64,000 nt of DNA, taken from assembly GCA_003344405.1 (NCBI GenBank), contig NOWV01000254.1:1-64000 (forward strand), in the 5' to 3' direction. Within the stretch, counting starts at the first letter, position 1. Each line of letters begins with the position of its first letter. The notes below the pieces were generated by a model that saw only the letters and a program-made list of their open reading frames with translations, was not told the DNA's origin and did no database searches. Source of the stretch: Trichoplax sp. H2 (lineage: Eukaryota; Placozoa; Uniplacotomia; Trichoplacea). Below, piece by piece: positions 12,001-29,439 of the stretch. The position numbers were made by a program, and so were the translations under genes.

Positions 12001-14208
12001 TCAAGGTTCAATTTTTATTGATAGAGTAATTAATAAATCGACTGATATAACCGGATATTACTTGTTCCTGTATTAACTGTAGCATAACTCTAGCTAATTT
12101 TCTAATTCTGGATGCATGCTATCTATGATGCCAATAAGGCCTTAATCCCATCTTCTCAGTAAATTACTACATGACCAGCTAAAATAATCTAAAATATCCA
12201 TCTACTCGTATATCCTATTTCGCAAACCTTGTCTTGTAATGATATAATTTGTTGTTGCCTGCCTCTCCAATTGCTTGATCGATTTAGTAGATTGTTAATA
12301 TTTACATTATCACCAAGTTCGCCAATAAGTATCTATACGTACAATCGTAAGCGATTTTTAATATCGTTAGTAAGATCTTTAATAGAAAATTTAAAAATAT
12401 ATATAAAGTACAGTATTTATCGCAGCTTCTTCAGTAGTTCAATGAATCATGAATTAACTTGAAATTTAGTTATTCTGCATGACTCATTTTTCGGCTACGG
12501 TATACTTACAGGACAATTGATACGTTATAAAGCATCAAATTTAAGAACGTTGTGTACCTTGTGCATAGTTTTTAATTCTTGCTTTTGCGATTGGCATTGG
12601 GACCGGTATTCGTTTAATTTTGTTGAAGTACGGGCTAATTTCTCCTTAGTCACTTCTAACTCTTCTTGTGTATTCTAGAATGTGGATAAAATCAGCAAGA
12701 GTTACGTAGTTAAAATAAGCTAGTTACTATCGTAGCAAAATCAATGAATCCAATATCACAAATACCTCATTATCCCCATCGTTCTTATTTTTAAAATCGT
12801 TTGGAAAATCCAGATTTACTTTTTTTAATTGATCTAATTCACGATTAAGTTCAGCGAATTTTCTAGCTAGTTCTTTGGATTGCGTTTTTTCGATTCCAAT
12901 TTGTGATGAAAGCTCCCGATTTTTTTTCGAGAGTTCGACAATTCGACTGGCTGCAGTATCACTGCCAGCACCTCGACCTTTTATTAATATACAGCATCAT
13001 AAAATGTGAATGCTATCGAAAAATATAAGCTTTTTCTGCTTATTTATCTACTTGTATACTTAGCTAGTACATTACATATAATGATATGGGCATGCTATTT
13101 TATTGATATAAATTAATAAGCTACAAGTTGTAATGTTATTATATTTGGCAGGGGAAGTCATGAATATACCTGCTAATGCATATTTGCTATTTTCTAGGTT
13201 CTTTCGTAATACATTTAGTTCCCCATCTTTCTCCCTTACTAATTTTCTAAATCGACTATTCTCGTCTTTAAGTTCCTATTACACGTACAAGGTATTTTTA
13301 GCTTTGCTATTACATGGTATTGATATCGTTAGTACAGTAATTAAATAATATAGCATTGATCAATTTTCAAATAAAAACTAAGAAATCATGTCAACAAATC
13401 AAAATTTAAGCATCGGCCTTAAAGACCATATAGTTAGATTGAATCATGATCTAGATTTAAAATATTTATCAAATCATAATAAAACTCTCAGAAGAACATA
13501 CACGGATTATTTCTTTTAATTCAGCAATTTCATCGTCATTCGTAGACTCGACCGTTCTATCATCATCGTTCTCTTCATCAGTAACTTCCAACTAGATTAA
13601 GGATTGTGATGGGTGAATTAGTGTTTAATAATTATCAAGCGTGTATTCTTTAAGGATGTATGATTTGATTATTGTGTAGGTATATAGTCTGTGTCAATTG
13701 TTTACAACATGCTGCGGAATCGATAATTTCAGCATATCAGAGGCATATAACACGTAACTAAAATTGTAGTCGTGCTATTAATGAAGCACACTCAACTTAT
13801 AAAATTGAATCAATCATCTAATCGAATTTTTGTGTGTATAGTGAATAACGTTATTAAAATTTATGTTCTGTATACGTATAGAGGTAATCAGCAAGTAGTG
13901 GTATCCTAGTATAAACATTACGAATTGTGTTGAAGATGCTGCCTATTAGTATGCTAGGCTATCATAATAAAGTTTTAACTAGTAATATTAACCTTTAGAT
14001 TTAAATTTTCTTCTGGCATCCATGATAATTGGCCGTTAATCTGATTTGAATTTTTATCGTTACTCTGCCGTTTATTGGTTTCTTCTTGACTGGCTGTAAT
14101 ACTTTCGTTGGTTTTTCTTTGTTGTAAACGTAATAATCGTTGTTGCTGCTTCTCTTGCAATATTTGATATTGCAACCTTAATGAATTCTGATCTGAGTTT
14201 GTAGCCAT
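9080..14208 (-). CDS. CCDC13: coiled-coil domain-containing protein 13 orthologue
   Basis: CCDC13 is a coiled-coil protein of centriolar satellites needed for cilium assembly in vertebrates (family knowledge). About 13 exons are read, approximate minus-strand spans: 14208-13993, 13592-13502, 13274-13167, 12978-12766, 12674-12558, 12337-12235, 11913-11750, 11646-11470, 11056-10860, 10731-10530, 10219-10111, 9694-9485 and 9240-9080. The product is roughly 690 residues; human is about 715. Recognised segments are the N-terminal NSLRLQYQILQEKQQQRL, the RIVELSKKNREL block, NWRGRQQQIISLQDK, a KIEKQRKE block, ERDRLTELVKILQ, and the C-terminal LYHQMMEQTKKIFL. A proline/serine-rich linker (PTPPPPRPRSDS) interrupts the heptads. 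It is probably transcribed divergently from the bZIP gene across 2.8 kb. The N- and C-termini are firm; individual exon borders may shift by a few bases. Confidence 0.9.
10290..10529. repeat. about 140-bp direct duplication in a CCDC13 intron
   Basis: Two diverged copies inside one intron share CATTAA(C/T)ATAT, AATCT(A/G)AGAT(A/G)(T/C)TCTATAAA and GCAATAAATCC-like words, at about 10305 and 10450. The second copy abuts the splice donor of the neighbouring exon. Confidence 0.65.
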
Positions 14209-14975
14209 TGAAATTTGGTTGATGAAATGAATTGTGGTATTTCTTGCAATGGTTATTATTCAATTACTATAGAAGATGTTGTAATAATAATTTTACACCA
14301 CTAATGTATCAAGTTCTTGCTTGTATTAATTATCGTTTCGTTGGCGTAATGTTCTTCATTTCACACCTGTTACTTTGATCTATGTCTATCTTGGAGTGCA
14401 TTTGTATGCCTATCTCGTCACTGGTAGATGAACTTCCTAATCACCGTTACAGCTTTGTAGTTTTTAAATCAAATAGCATCGCCCATTTCAATTTTCAATA
14501 ACTCCTTGTACGATTAATACCGTTAGTGATGATTGAAGCAATACACATATACGTCTTGAAGTACTACGCTATCGAGCAACCTACATCAATGCAGCCATTG
14601 CCTAAATTGCGCAAAATGGATATCATCCTATGTATCAGCCAAGCCCCAACTATTGTACCGTCTAATGCGTTGAAAGGCAGTAATTTTATTTTATGGAAAT
14701 TACAGTAGTCTATAGTCAATGATATCCATTTTCCTATGTGAATAGGTTTAGATCAAGACATTACTCTATAGTCAATGAGATCCATTTTAGTATGTTAATA
14801 GGTTTCTATCATGATATCACAGTAGTACCGCGGTAGTCTGATGGTGGCTGCAAGCCGAGGACTGTTTCCATGGCATCAAAACTGGAAGTGCGCAGAATTG
14901 CTTTTCCAATTTTCAGAGTTGAAAAGTTTGGATTGCGCACTCTCGTGACAGTCCGTCCTTAATTACTGTCAATCA

Positions 14976-15024
14976 ATAATAATATTATATTATTATTATT
15001 ATTATTATTATTGTTATTTATTAT
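14976..15024. repeat. (ATT)n microsatellite
   Basis: About 50 bases of nearly pure ATT/AAT triplets, interrupted by a G near 15013. Confidence 0.95.
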
Positions 15025-15320
15025 GATTCAAAACTGGCTTGATCGCGCAGCCTTCGCGCCGGATATTCACTGGAAAACCATAATCCAAAGAGATTACTAT
15101 ACTGCCGCCAGGACTGCAGGCGATCGAATTAAAATTCTCCAAAAGGCGTTTTGATTTAATGAGAAAAAAATGAAAATATTCTGATTGTACTGCTGTATCC
15201 GCGATAGTCATGCAAAGTCCAGCAAATAAAGTAGGTCGAAGCTTGGTTGGTTTTGTAGCGTGTGGTATACTAAACGGTTTCAGTTTTAGGGTATGGTAGC
15301 AGCGAGTACTCCTTCATTAA

Positions 15321-15358
15321 TCAATTAAAATCGTCCCCGGGGGTACGATTTTAATTGA
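15321..15358. other. perfect 14-bp inverted repeat with a GC loop
   Basis: Arms TCAATTAAAATCGT (15321-15334) and ACGATTTTAATTGA (15345-15358) are exact reverse complements around CCCCGGGGGT, itself nearly palindromic and very GC-rich for this region. It could be a cruciform, a protein-binding site or a hairpin RNA; the sequence alone does not decide. Confidence 0.9.
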
Positions 15359-15396
15359 GTACAGTAGTCGCTGATAGTACTGTAGAATAAGGGAAA

Positions 15397-15415
15397 AATG
15401 GTCAGTTTGACCATT
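15397..15415. other. 8-bp inverted repeat
   Basis: AATGGTCA and TGACCATT flank a three-base spacer. It is the middle one of three hairpins within 260 bases. Confidence 0.8.
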
Positions 15416-15532
15416 CTTTTTGCACTAAAGTGTTCTGTACAATACATCAGTAGATCAGGTTGCGGTAAATTGTGCGATTGATATCATTGATATTAAACTG
15501 CATAAGCTAGTACAGGAATAATAGAATGTTTT

Positions 15533-15579
15533 GATTGATTGGAAAATACCGGACCGACGTCCGGCATTTTGAATCAATC
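15533..15579. other. about 20-bp imperfect inverted repeat
   Basis: GATTGATT pairs with AATCAATC and, further in, AAAATACCGGA pairs with TCCGGCATTTT with one mismatch, around CCGACG. The GC-rich tip again contrasts with the AT-rich surroundings. Confidence 0.85.
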
Positions 15580-15659
15580 ATTGACTTTACTATTTTTCCC
15601 GGACAAGTTGATTTAATTTTAATGAAGAGGCGGTACAGTAGTGTCAAAAAGTGAGAAGA

Positions 15660-16850
15660 AGTGGAATTGGTACAGTCCAAGCTCTAATACAGTACAGTGC
15701 AGAGATTGATCTACTGTACAGTACAGTACTGTACAGTACAGGACGTTACAATGGTTTACTGCACAGTCCAATTTACGGTACGTACTGTACTGTATGTACA
15801 ATACAGTACTGTAGGAACTAGGAACGTATCAATCGGCTACAAAAATGCCACTTTTAACGTTTACCTTGGCAACTTTGACATACTGTATAGTAGTGTACAT
15901 TGTATAGTAATGTCGATGTATCTATTCGTATTGCGGCACGATGAGTCAGGAATCTCAAATAAATTAGGGTTATTATTATGATGAAAACTGAGTACTGTAA
16001 ATACTGGACTGTCCAGTATACTGTACTGTACTGTACGTCGTCTCGTTGACTGTACCCATTTTGTACTGTAGAATACAGAGTCAGTATCAGGTTGGCACAG
16101 TACGGCCGACAAACCAACTGGCATTCTTGACACTGTAGCGACAGTTATTTCCAAAAAACAAAAGTAAAAACAGCAGTTCTGGTAAAGCCAGTTCTGCTAG
16201 TTTCAACTGTTGCTATTGTTTCGAACGCCCCCAGCCTTACCCATCAGTATTGTTGTGTATCACTCTTTGTTGATAGTAAGTACATAGTGTACAGTACAAC
16301 AACAATGAACTAGTGAACCCGATGTTGAAAGGTTAAAATCGCAGGCGTTTGTAGACTGCACATTGTACTGTAGCGAGCTGTGTACACTGTAGAGTAGTGA
16401 TAGGCTCAATTGCTGATACAGTACAGTAGTCTACTTACTACGGTGTACAGTACACTACACACTATTGGATTGTATGCAGCACTGTACACATCTGCATATC
16501 CAACAAGGCAGAGAAATACTGTACTGTACAGTACAGTGTACTGTAGAAAAAAATAAATCAATTCTCTCAGACTGTATGGACAGACAATGCGTCAGGCCAA
16601 CTTTTGTTAACGCCGATTGTTCTCTCCAGGCTAACCTCTTTCAACAGACATGTTCAATTGTTTATTCATAATGTACCTTAACGTGTTACGGCAAATCAGA
16701 TCTCACAACGTATCCAACAACGGGTCCGTACAATGTACTGTATTGTACTGGACAGTGAAGGCACAGCATGACGTGCAATACAGCCTACAGTCTACAGTAC
16801 AGCCAAAAGAAGCTTTGCAGACTTTGTACTGTAAAGTGGAGTACTAGTAC
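15660..16850. repeat. (A/T)GTAC palindromic five-base arrays, cluster 1
   Basis: This stretch is unusually full of GTAC words spaced five bases apart, with A or T between them. One example is 15714-15740, a run of about six units; others lie at 15783-15815, 16018-16036, 16519-16535 and 16733-16755. Because the reverse complement of (A/T)GTAC is GTAC(A/T), an array reads alike on both strands. ORFs called here are rich in V-Q-Y, C-T-V and L-Y only because of this motif and should not be taken as genes. The cluster lies between the divergent CCDC13 and bZIP genes. Confidence 0.9.
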
Positions 16851-17041
16851 TTACTACCACTGTCCTTGCGTCCTACAGTGCTCAACTGGGACTGTAACCC
16901 ACACATATAAAGTCAATTGCATCAGCTTTTAACCCACTTGTTTTCATTCTGTTGGCGCTATTGCAAGCTAATTCATTTGCAATCTCGACTACTACTACCG
17001 CGACCATTCGTATTTGCTAGCAAGGTGGACTACTGGGTAAG

Positions 17042-17996
17042 ATGATGGCAAACTACCATTACCAAAATTATATCGATGAAGCCATGGGATTCGACGACAA
17101 AGGTGGAGGAGGACTAGCCATGGAAGAATTTCTATGGAATGAAATGTGCCCAGAAATTTACACCGCCAACATGATCGACGACGAAGAGTGTTTTGATCCT
17201 GCGGCTCGTGACTCCGCGTGGTATATTTAGCAGTGGTAAGTCAATGACTCTCAATCATCCATAGACTAACCAATACTCAATACTGTAGTAGACGGTTGTA
17301 TTATGTATGATTATTATATCCATAATGATCATCATTGCAACCATTTTCAATGATGATGCTACAGATGAATGTTTTTATAATCATCAATGCAATCTTTTTT
17401 TCTGACATTAATTTACATCAAATCGCCAGGTTGATACCTAGCGAGTGGGGCATATGGGGCATATGGTTAAAAATTGCGTCAATAAAAAAAAAACATCGTT
17501 GGTAAAATACAAGATTCATTCTTACCCTGTTCAACATGTAATGTACTAATTTCCATCACTATATAAATTATTTTTGCAATATCGTATAGAATTCAACGGA
17601 AATCGACACAGCAATTCGTCTTCTTCTATACCTACAGTTGGCAACACCACATTGCCACAATCCATTGATTCTTTAACTACAGAAGAAGAAGCTTTTGTCG
17701 ATTTCCGCGATGAAGATCTTTCATCAGGCCTCAGTGAAGATATTTCCAATTTCCATGCTAACCTTTCAAAAGCAAGAAAACGGATGTCGCATGATGAACG
17801 TCGCCAGCGAAATAACTTATCGGCTAAAAAGTCCAGAGAGGCCAAAAAAATCAAAGATCGTTATCGTTCTATTACAGCAAAATCGCTCGAGACTGAAAAT
17901 GCCCGCTTGAAACTTGAAATACAAATGATGGAAAAGCAAATTCAAACAATACGCCAACTGCTGGTGTGTAAAATCAACAATCATTCCACAGCTTGA
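17042..17996 (+). CDS. small bZIP transcription factor, PAR/C-EBP-like basic region
   Basis: A nuclear DNA-binding factor is predicted, with two exons. Exon 1 starts at the ATG at 17042 and, in the model I prefer, ends at 17207 before GTGACT. Exon 2 (17590-17996) follows TATAG, giving 190 residues. The N-terminal part is acidic and aromatic, compatible with an activation domain. Serine-rich sequence follows. The C-terminus has the basic region RRQRNNLSAKKSREAKK and then a leucine zipper (ITAKSLETENARLKLEIQMM onward). NNxxAxxSR matches both PAR (HLF/DBP/TEF) and C/EBP families, and AKKSREAKK is nearer PAR; I do not assign an orthologue. A stronger donor, GTAAGT at 17236, lies just after an in-frame TAG (17228-17230). 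If it is used, exon 1 becomes a 62-codon upstream ORF and translation would need another start. (A/T)GTAC arrays lie upstream. Confidence 0.8.
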
Positions 17997-19194
17997 ATTA
18001 GCTAACCCTATCTTACGGTCAATTTTCACTCTTTCATGAGCAATTGCAATTCAAAAATTACTTCTTATCCTTACAGACGCGTATGCGCGTCAAAGTTGGA
18101 TTACCATATCATTGCTATTTTATACCGATTGCAATTTCAATTGCAATACAGTAGAATCAACGGGTCAACTCGGATTCCAATTGACTTGATGCTAATGTAT
18201 ACCTATGTTAATAACCCTTATTTAGTTATGAATTTACTTGTCTACAGTTCCATAACTTACATCACTCTTGATGAGCGACTTGAGATGTTCACTCTAGTGG
18301 TGCGTTAGCTTAAAATCAAATTAGGTAATAAACATAGTGTAAAATTGAAATACAAAATTTTACACGTGTACTGTTCACTGTCCGTCTTCGACTGGATCAC
18401 GCACGGCTGTAGATACAATACCAAGCTCTCCAGATGTACAAGTGATTAGAATTTCTAAATAGAAATCCAACATGTATTTAATAATTAATGAATTGTTATT
18501 CTGATTTATTATTGCATAGCTTCGCGATCATATTTTTACCGTCAGATCTTTGCTGCGTTGACGTTAGTAGCGGCATGCAAATGAATTCTAATGAAGCTAA
18601 TTTATCTCTACAATTGTCGCATTTCAATAAATGCAGTACATATACTTGATGGTAAATGATGTCTTTTATTGGTAATGATAGTACATTGTGAAAGAATGCG
18701 TTGGTGTGTAGTCAATTTAAATCAGCCATGTTGTTATGGCACCTACTGTATATCAAAGGACGCACAATTTGTTGTACTTATAAAAAATTGATTTAAAAAT
18801 GATTAACAATGGATGATAATTATCTTGTGCGTGTACTAAATTTGATTGTCTGGCCTTGAACCTGTCACTAATAAATATTCTTCCGCTTAAAAATATCAAA
18901 TTACTTTGAAATCATTTCATTAAAGTCTTCTCATCGTTCGCCTTGGCTAGCCAAATATCCATCAAGGGTTGAATCATTAATTTCTTGGAGGAATGTCATA
19001 CCTTGTCACAAGTCCACTATAATTGTGATTACTGATTGTAGAAACAAAGCAATCTACAGTAGACAAGACATGATTTACGCGTATATTTTCTACTTGATAT
19101 TATTACTGTAGATCAGCTCATAAAAGCTGATATACTGTACGTAATCAAATATTATGCATGTGATAATTTTGCAGCTATAACGAAGCGGTCAGTA
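17997..19194. other. convergent 3' intergenic region bZIP/XYLB
   Basis: 1.2 kb between two gene ends. AATAAA-like words for the bZIP transcript occur near 18322 and 18626. The 90-codon plus ORF at 18036-18308 starts inside the probable 3' UTR and shows no family features. Nothing else is seen. Confidence 0.65.
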
Positions 19195-24329
<5,135 letters not shown>

Positions 24330-25120
24330 CTTGCTGGACTCAGGAACAGCTCGATCTGTTATCCTAACGATATCTAGAAAAGCGATCAGCGGATAAATAC
24401 AAACGTAGCAAACGGTTACGAATAAATTGTTGATTTCAATCGTATTAATGTTTATGGGCAAACATCAGCAAGGTGCGGACTAGAATCGATGACAACTGGT
24501 GAAATCAATTACAATCGTTAAACTATTACAGCAAATAGATATAAGCACGTCATTAAGATAGGGTATGAAATAATTACGAATACGGGTATATAAATAATTT
24601 GGTCTTCTACTCAAATCCAATCTACTTTATTTCTTTAGCAGAATGCAATCAAGACCTGCTTACCTTGCTGTCGACGAGCTCGTTAATCAGTTGAGATTTA
24701 GACTAACTTACAACCAATAACTGATAGTGAATTTGTATCATCTAGGCCAGGGATCAATTAGTCTCAATTATTTATAACTTGGAAGTAGCCATCACTCAAA
24801 ACCTAGCCGTTCAAGCCCCAATCACCTTATCTAGCTTGCAGAATTTTATGTGAATATTTAGCTCTCTTGAGCATTTAATATTTGTATAGTTGTATTTCTC
24901 CACAATCGTAAAAGGTATACTAATCGTAGTATTCTAAGTCCTGTTGAGTACTTGTATACTCTTTAATTAATCACTATAATACTATAGTACTGTATATTCC
25001 AAAGTCCCGTTAAGTACTATATACTGTATAATTAATTATTCTAATAGCTATTTACTGTATAGTCGATGTTGCTGGAGTGTTCAATCAGAGTGTTGAGTGT
25101 TGCTATAGTAAACTCTGTAT
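24330..25120. other. XYLB upstream region
   Basis: The presumed XYLB promoter lies here. AT-rich, with no gene recognised. At 24930-25050 there is a short diverged repeat (AGTCC(T/C)GTT(G/A)AGTACT then ATACTGTATAATTAAT). Confidence 0.5.
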
Positions 25121-25129
25121 CTAGCAATC

Positions 25130-26960
25130 ATGAAAGAAACTGTATACTATGGCAGCTCCTATTAGCCGCTAGACTTGCACTCGCTAGTGGCTACCAATTC
25201 AGTTTCTATTAGGATATCATAAACTTCAATACTATAAAATGTAGTGATGTAAGTAGAGGACTGATCCATTCATTCCTTTAACGAATAATCAAATCTAGTT
25301 ATCGCAAAGTAACCAAACTACTGTATTGCCATTCATTATACATAGCTGTTAATCTAGCCTTGGTATTTAATTATTGGACAGATATCAACACTACGTCATA
25401 TTGAAACTAAACTAAAATATACGCAAATCTTAATATAATAACATAGTGATGTAAGTGAAGGATTAATTCATTTATTCCTTTAACGAATAATAAAATCTAG
25501 CTGCCACAAGATAATCAAAGTACTATAATATCATTTACTGTGCATAGCTGTAAAGCTCATATAGTCCACTAAATATATCCCATAGTTTAGTATACTGTAT
25601 ATAGTATATGTGTTATACACTAAACTGTAAATTAGAATCTCTCCAATCGAGTCTTTGCATTTAGTCATTAGACAGATATCAATACCGCGTAATATTTAAA
25701 CCAAAAATGAGCAAAACTAATGGAATAGCACAGTAATATAGGTGAAGGATTAATTCATTTATTCCTTTAATGGATATTAAGATTTAGCTATTGCAAAGTC
25801 ACTAAACTACAGTAGTATCATTTACTGTACAAGTGTGCATAACTACCAAGCTCGTATTGTCCACTAAATGTGTCTCCCAATTTAATATATGCAAACTATA
25901 ATCTCGCCAAACTAGTCTTGGCATTTAGTCATTAGACAGATATCAATACTGTATAATGTTTAAACTATAAATAAGCAAAATTAATGGAATAGCACGGTGA
26001 TGTAAGTGGAGAATTAATCTATTTAGTCTTTCAATGGATGATAAAATCTAGCTATTGCAAAGTAACCAAGCTACTGTAGTATCATTTACTGTGTATATCT
26101 ATCAAGCGAATACGTATATTCCCTCTAAATATATCCGCAGTTTAGTATATACAAACTACAATCTCTCCAATCTAGTCTTGGCATTTAGTCGTTAGACAGA
26201 TGTCAATACTTCATAATTTTGAAACTAGAAAATCGTTTACTGTATGTATTCCTTCCGCGGGTAATACGAATTGGTATCTTCATAAATTAAACATGACCGT
26301 CATATAGTAGTCAAAACTACAAATGAGCAAGCGAATTCGCATTAGAGTAATCTTATAGGAGGATCAGTTGATTATTCCTTTAACGGATAATAAAGGACTA
26401 GTTTTCTCATTCTTTCTAGCTATTACGCAGTAATCAAGTTATCAATGGCCAAAACTAATAGGATAATACAGTGATGGAATTGAAGGATTAGTTTATTTGT
26501 TCCTTCAGCAGATAAAATATGGCTATCGTAAAGTAACTAAACTAATGCACTGTAGTATCACTGACTATGCTATCAAGCAAATATTCCTCGAAATCTATCC
26601 CACAATTTAATATATGCAAACTCTCCAATTTAATCTTGACATTTAGTCAGTGGATAGATTATCGATACTACATTATATTTAAAGTCCAAATGAGCAAAAT
26701 TAATGAAACAACACTATGATGTAAGTAAACAAGCAGTCCATTTCTTTCTTCAACGGTATTATATAGGATTATTCTCTTCCTTCATTAAAGATGACCATCA
26801 CGAAGTAACCAAGATTAAAAGTGAACAAAATGAACGGAATAACATAATTGACGTCAACGGGATCAGTTTATTGATTCTTTCGACGGATAATATAGAATTA
26901 CTGCCTTCATTAATTAAACATAGCTATTACATAGTAATCAAACTACAAAATGAGCAAGGT
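25130..26960. repeat. decayed tandem repeat family A, about 8 copies
   Basis: Copies share GTGATGTAAGTGAAGGATTA, then TTCCTTTAACGAATAATAAA, ATCTAGCTATTGCAAAGTAA and ATCATTTACTGTGCATA. Several also carry TTGGCATTTAGTCATTAGAC followed by AGATATCAATAC. The TTCCTTTAACG-type word recurs near 25275, 25476, 25763, 26027, 26375, 26501, 26742 and 26872, so spacing varies between about 125 and 350 bp. The 86-codon plus ORF at 26703-26963 falls entirely in two of these copies and is not a gene. Confidence 0.85.
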
Positions 26961-29390
26961 TAGTTGAATAATATATTGATATAACTGGATGATCATTATC
27001 AATTTTTTTCTTTCATGAATGAGATAATATCAGATCGGATACTGTAAAATCGAAGCATGAAAAATTTTTTGGTAGATTCATCTTGAGGAGTAAACTAGGA
27101 GAAAGAAAGCACGAAATGGCATTAGCTAGTATAAATTGAAACCTGGGTAAACTATTTAACTAATCGATTAGACTACAAGAAGAACAACGATCAAATCAGC
27201 TATAGTGATAAATGGCATGGTGGTCCAGTATTGAAGCAACAACAACAACAATAATCAAGTTAATAGAGATGCAAACAACGATATAACTTCCTAGGCTATC
27301 ATTACAATTCTAATTTTCATTGCCTATGCAATTTACTAATAACTTGTTTCTTATGGAAATATAGCAGAGTTAATCAATGCCGTGTATACCTAAACAGACT
27401 AATATAAATAGCAGCGCTATTGATGAATCACTTTATAAGTTAAATATATATCAGAATAGTAAGTAATGGGTGCGACCATGTGTAGTAAAACAACGACGTG
27501 AAATAACAAAGACTTGCCCAATTTGATTCTTATTTAAATAATTCCAACTAGGCATGACCGCCATGATCCATTTTTAATTATAAAAACTTATTGAAATCAA
27601 TCCTCTATCGCGATCATTTCAATAGAATAATAGCAAAATTGACCAATCGATTGTTCTACGCGAGGTAGTGCTAACATCCTTTACAGTCTACAACACCATT
27701 AACAACTGTTGGAATGGTTGGTGATCCAGGATAGTAGTCACATTTCGCTCTTATTACTGATATCAGTGGATACTTATTTCCGTTACACTTAGACAAATAT
27801 AAAATTGTCATTGGGTATATTGGTAGAGGAAATTGGTTATTTCTATTTCATCTATTTCCCTTCTACCGGCTACTAACAAGAAGCTAGTGAGGCTAATTTT
27901 CTCTCCATTCTCCCTCTTCTTTGCTGCATTGACTTTGGGATGCAATTAATAAGCACATAACCTAAGGTAAGTCGGTTATGTTGTTTTAATTCCAACGGCT
28001 TGAATTCCAACTAAACAGGACTGCTTAAAACTCTTCAATATCCTTTTCCCGCTTTATATCTTGAACTGAATAGTATCAAAAGGACATTTTTGTACATGTT
28101 CTAATAACGATAATGTACTTTATTGGCTAATATTGACGACAACGTATCTGTCCTTCTTCGAACACTACAACATTATTTTTATGCTAGTGAAATATCTAAT
28201 CTCTAGTTTATCTTCTGCAACATGATTAAATATTATATATCAGCAGTGGAGCTCTTTATTCTTTAATCGACAATTTGTACATTTCACATCATCTTTAGAG
28301 TAGTTTTGTTCGATTTCCTGAAAAAAATGAGAAAACAGGTTTTACATAATAATTTCCATCTATTCCATCGTTATTGGACATGGAGATCACTTTAAATTTG
28401 AATTAGAATCATGAAATAGACTTAAAAAGATTTAGAACAGCATCTTTTAATTCAGAAAGGTTTAGAAATCGATCTTTTAAGTCCAATTATAAACTAAACA
28501 TACGAGAGAATGGAAATATTCCGATAATCTTGCAATATACCAGTACTCGTATCGTAAGCCCTCCTTAAATCATTCCATTTGTGCTAGTTCAGTCCAATTT
28601 TGAATCATGGCTAACTCACAGACAGTATCAATTTGCTGTAATCGTCGAATTATCATAGCATTTAACTTGATTAATTAAGTTTTAATAATCTCCACGTGCC
28701 TTCTACTTGTATCCCACACTGGATCATTTATCACAGTTAAACATCCCCTCTACCGAAAATTTCCTATTCTTAAATATGACGCTGGTTGATTTCTTCTTGA
28801 ACTTTTAAAATATCCAAGTTCATTTTCCATAGCTCATCGGTAGATATCCAAACAATCACTATTTTTGTTCACTATTGGAATCATTTTTCTGCTGATAGAT
28901 AGAGTGTTCGTTGTGCCTGATTGCAATCAGTGAGCGAAATCATCGATAAACAAGATAAAATCTGACTTTTCACTCCGCTTAAGCAATCGAAAATTTTGTT
29001 AACGCCCTCTTTAATACATTACATTTATTAGACTTTAAGTACACACAAATATTTTCTCCCTCTCTTCTAATAAGGTCAAGGATAAGATTCTGTATCGTTG
29101 TTTTTAATATTCCTATTATACCTTTTCGGCAATATCAGGATATTATTCCACTTTTATGTCATAAAATAACTTTTAAAATTCACTAGGTTACCATCCTAAG
29201 ATATTGACAGGGAACCGAACTACATATAAACAGCGGTAGCGACCTTTAGCAAAATGAATACTAGTTGACGTACTGTAGATTAACTTCCTGTTGATTGATT
29301 TTTCATAGCTACGAAAAGGAAATAACATATTTACTAAGCACTTGGTGTATCAATTATTCTAACTGTTACTCAACACCATAATATTACTGT
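26961..29390. other. AT-rich intergenic sequence
   Basis: No gene, RNA or clear repeat recognised in about 2.4 kb, apart from a short CAACAACAACAA run at 27238-27250. Confidence 0.5.
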
Positions 29391-29439
29391 GATTTAATGA
29401 ACCATAAGTAAAAGTCTATCAGCCATGGATCATCTGTCG

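Larger units (their letters stand above)
14209..15655. other. CCDC13-proximal part of the divergent intergenic space
   Basis: No intact gene is seen. It holds a direct duplication of about 60 bp (14708-14822, shared word CTATAGTCAATGA(T/G)ATCCATTTT), an ATT microsatellite at about 14976-15024, and three hairpins at 15321-15579. The 65-codon minus ORF at 15014-15211 has no family resemblance. Confidence 0.6.

Noticed and set aside
12229-12462. 77-codon plus-strand ORF
   Set aside because: Shadow of the minus-strand CCDC13 exon encoding NWRGRQQQIISLQDK.
15619-16847. Overlapping ORFs of 60-97 codons in both directions
   Set aside because: Their composition comes from the GTAC array, which is open in several frames on both strands.
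26703-26963. 86-codon plus-strand ORF
   Set aside because: It lies wholly within two copies of decayed repeat family A.
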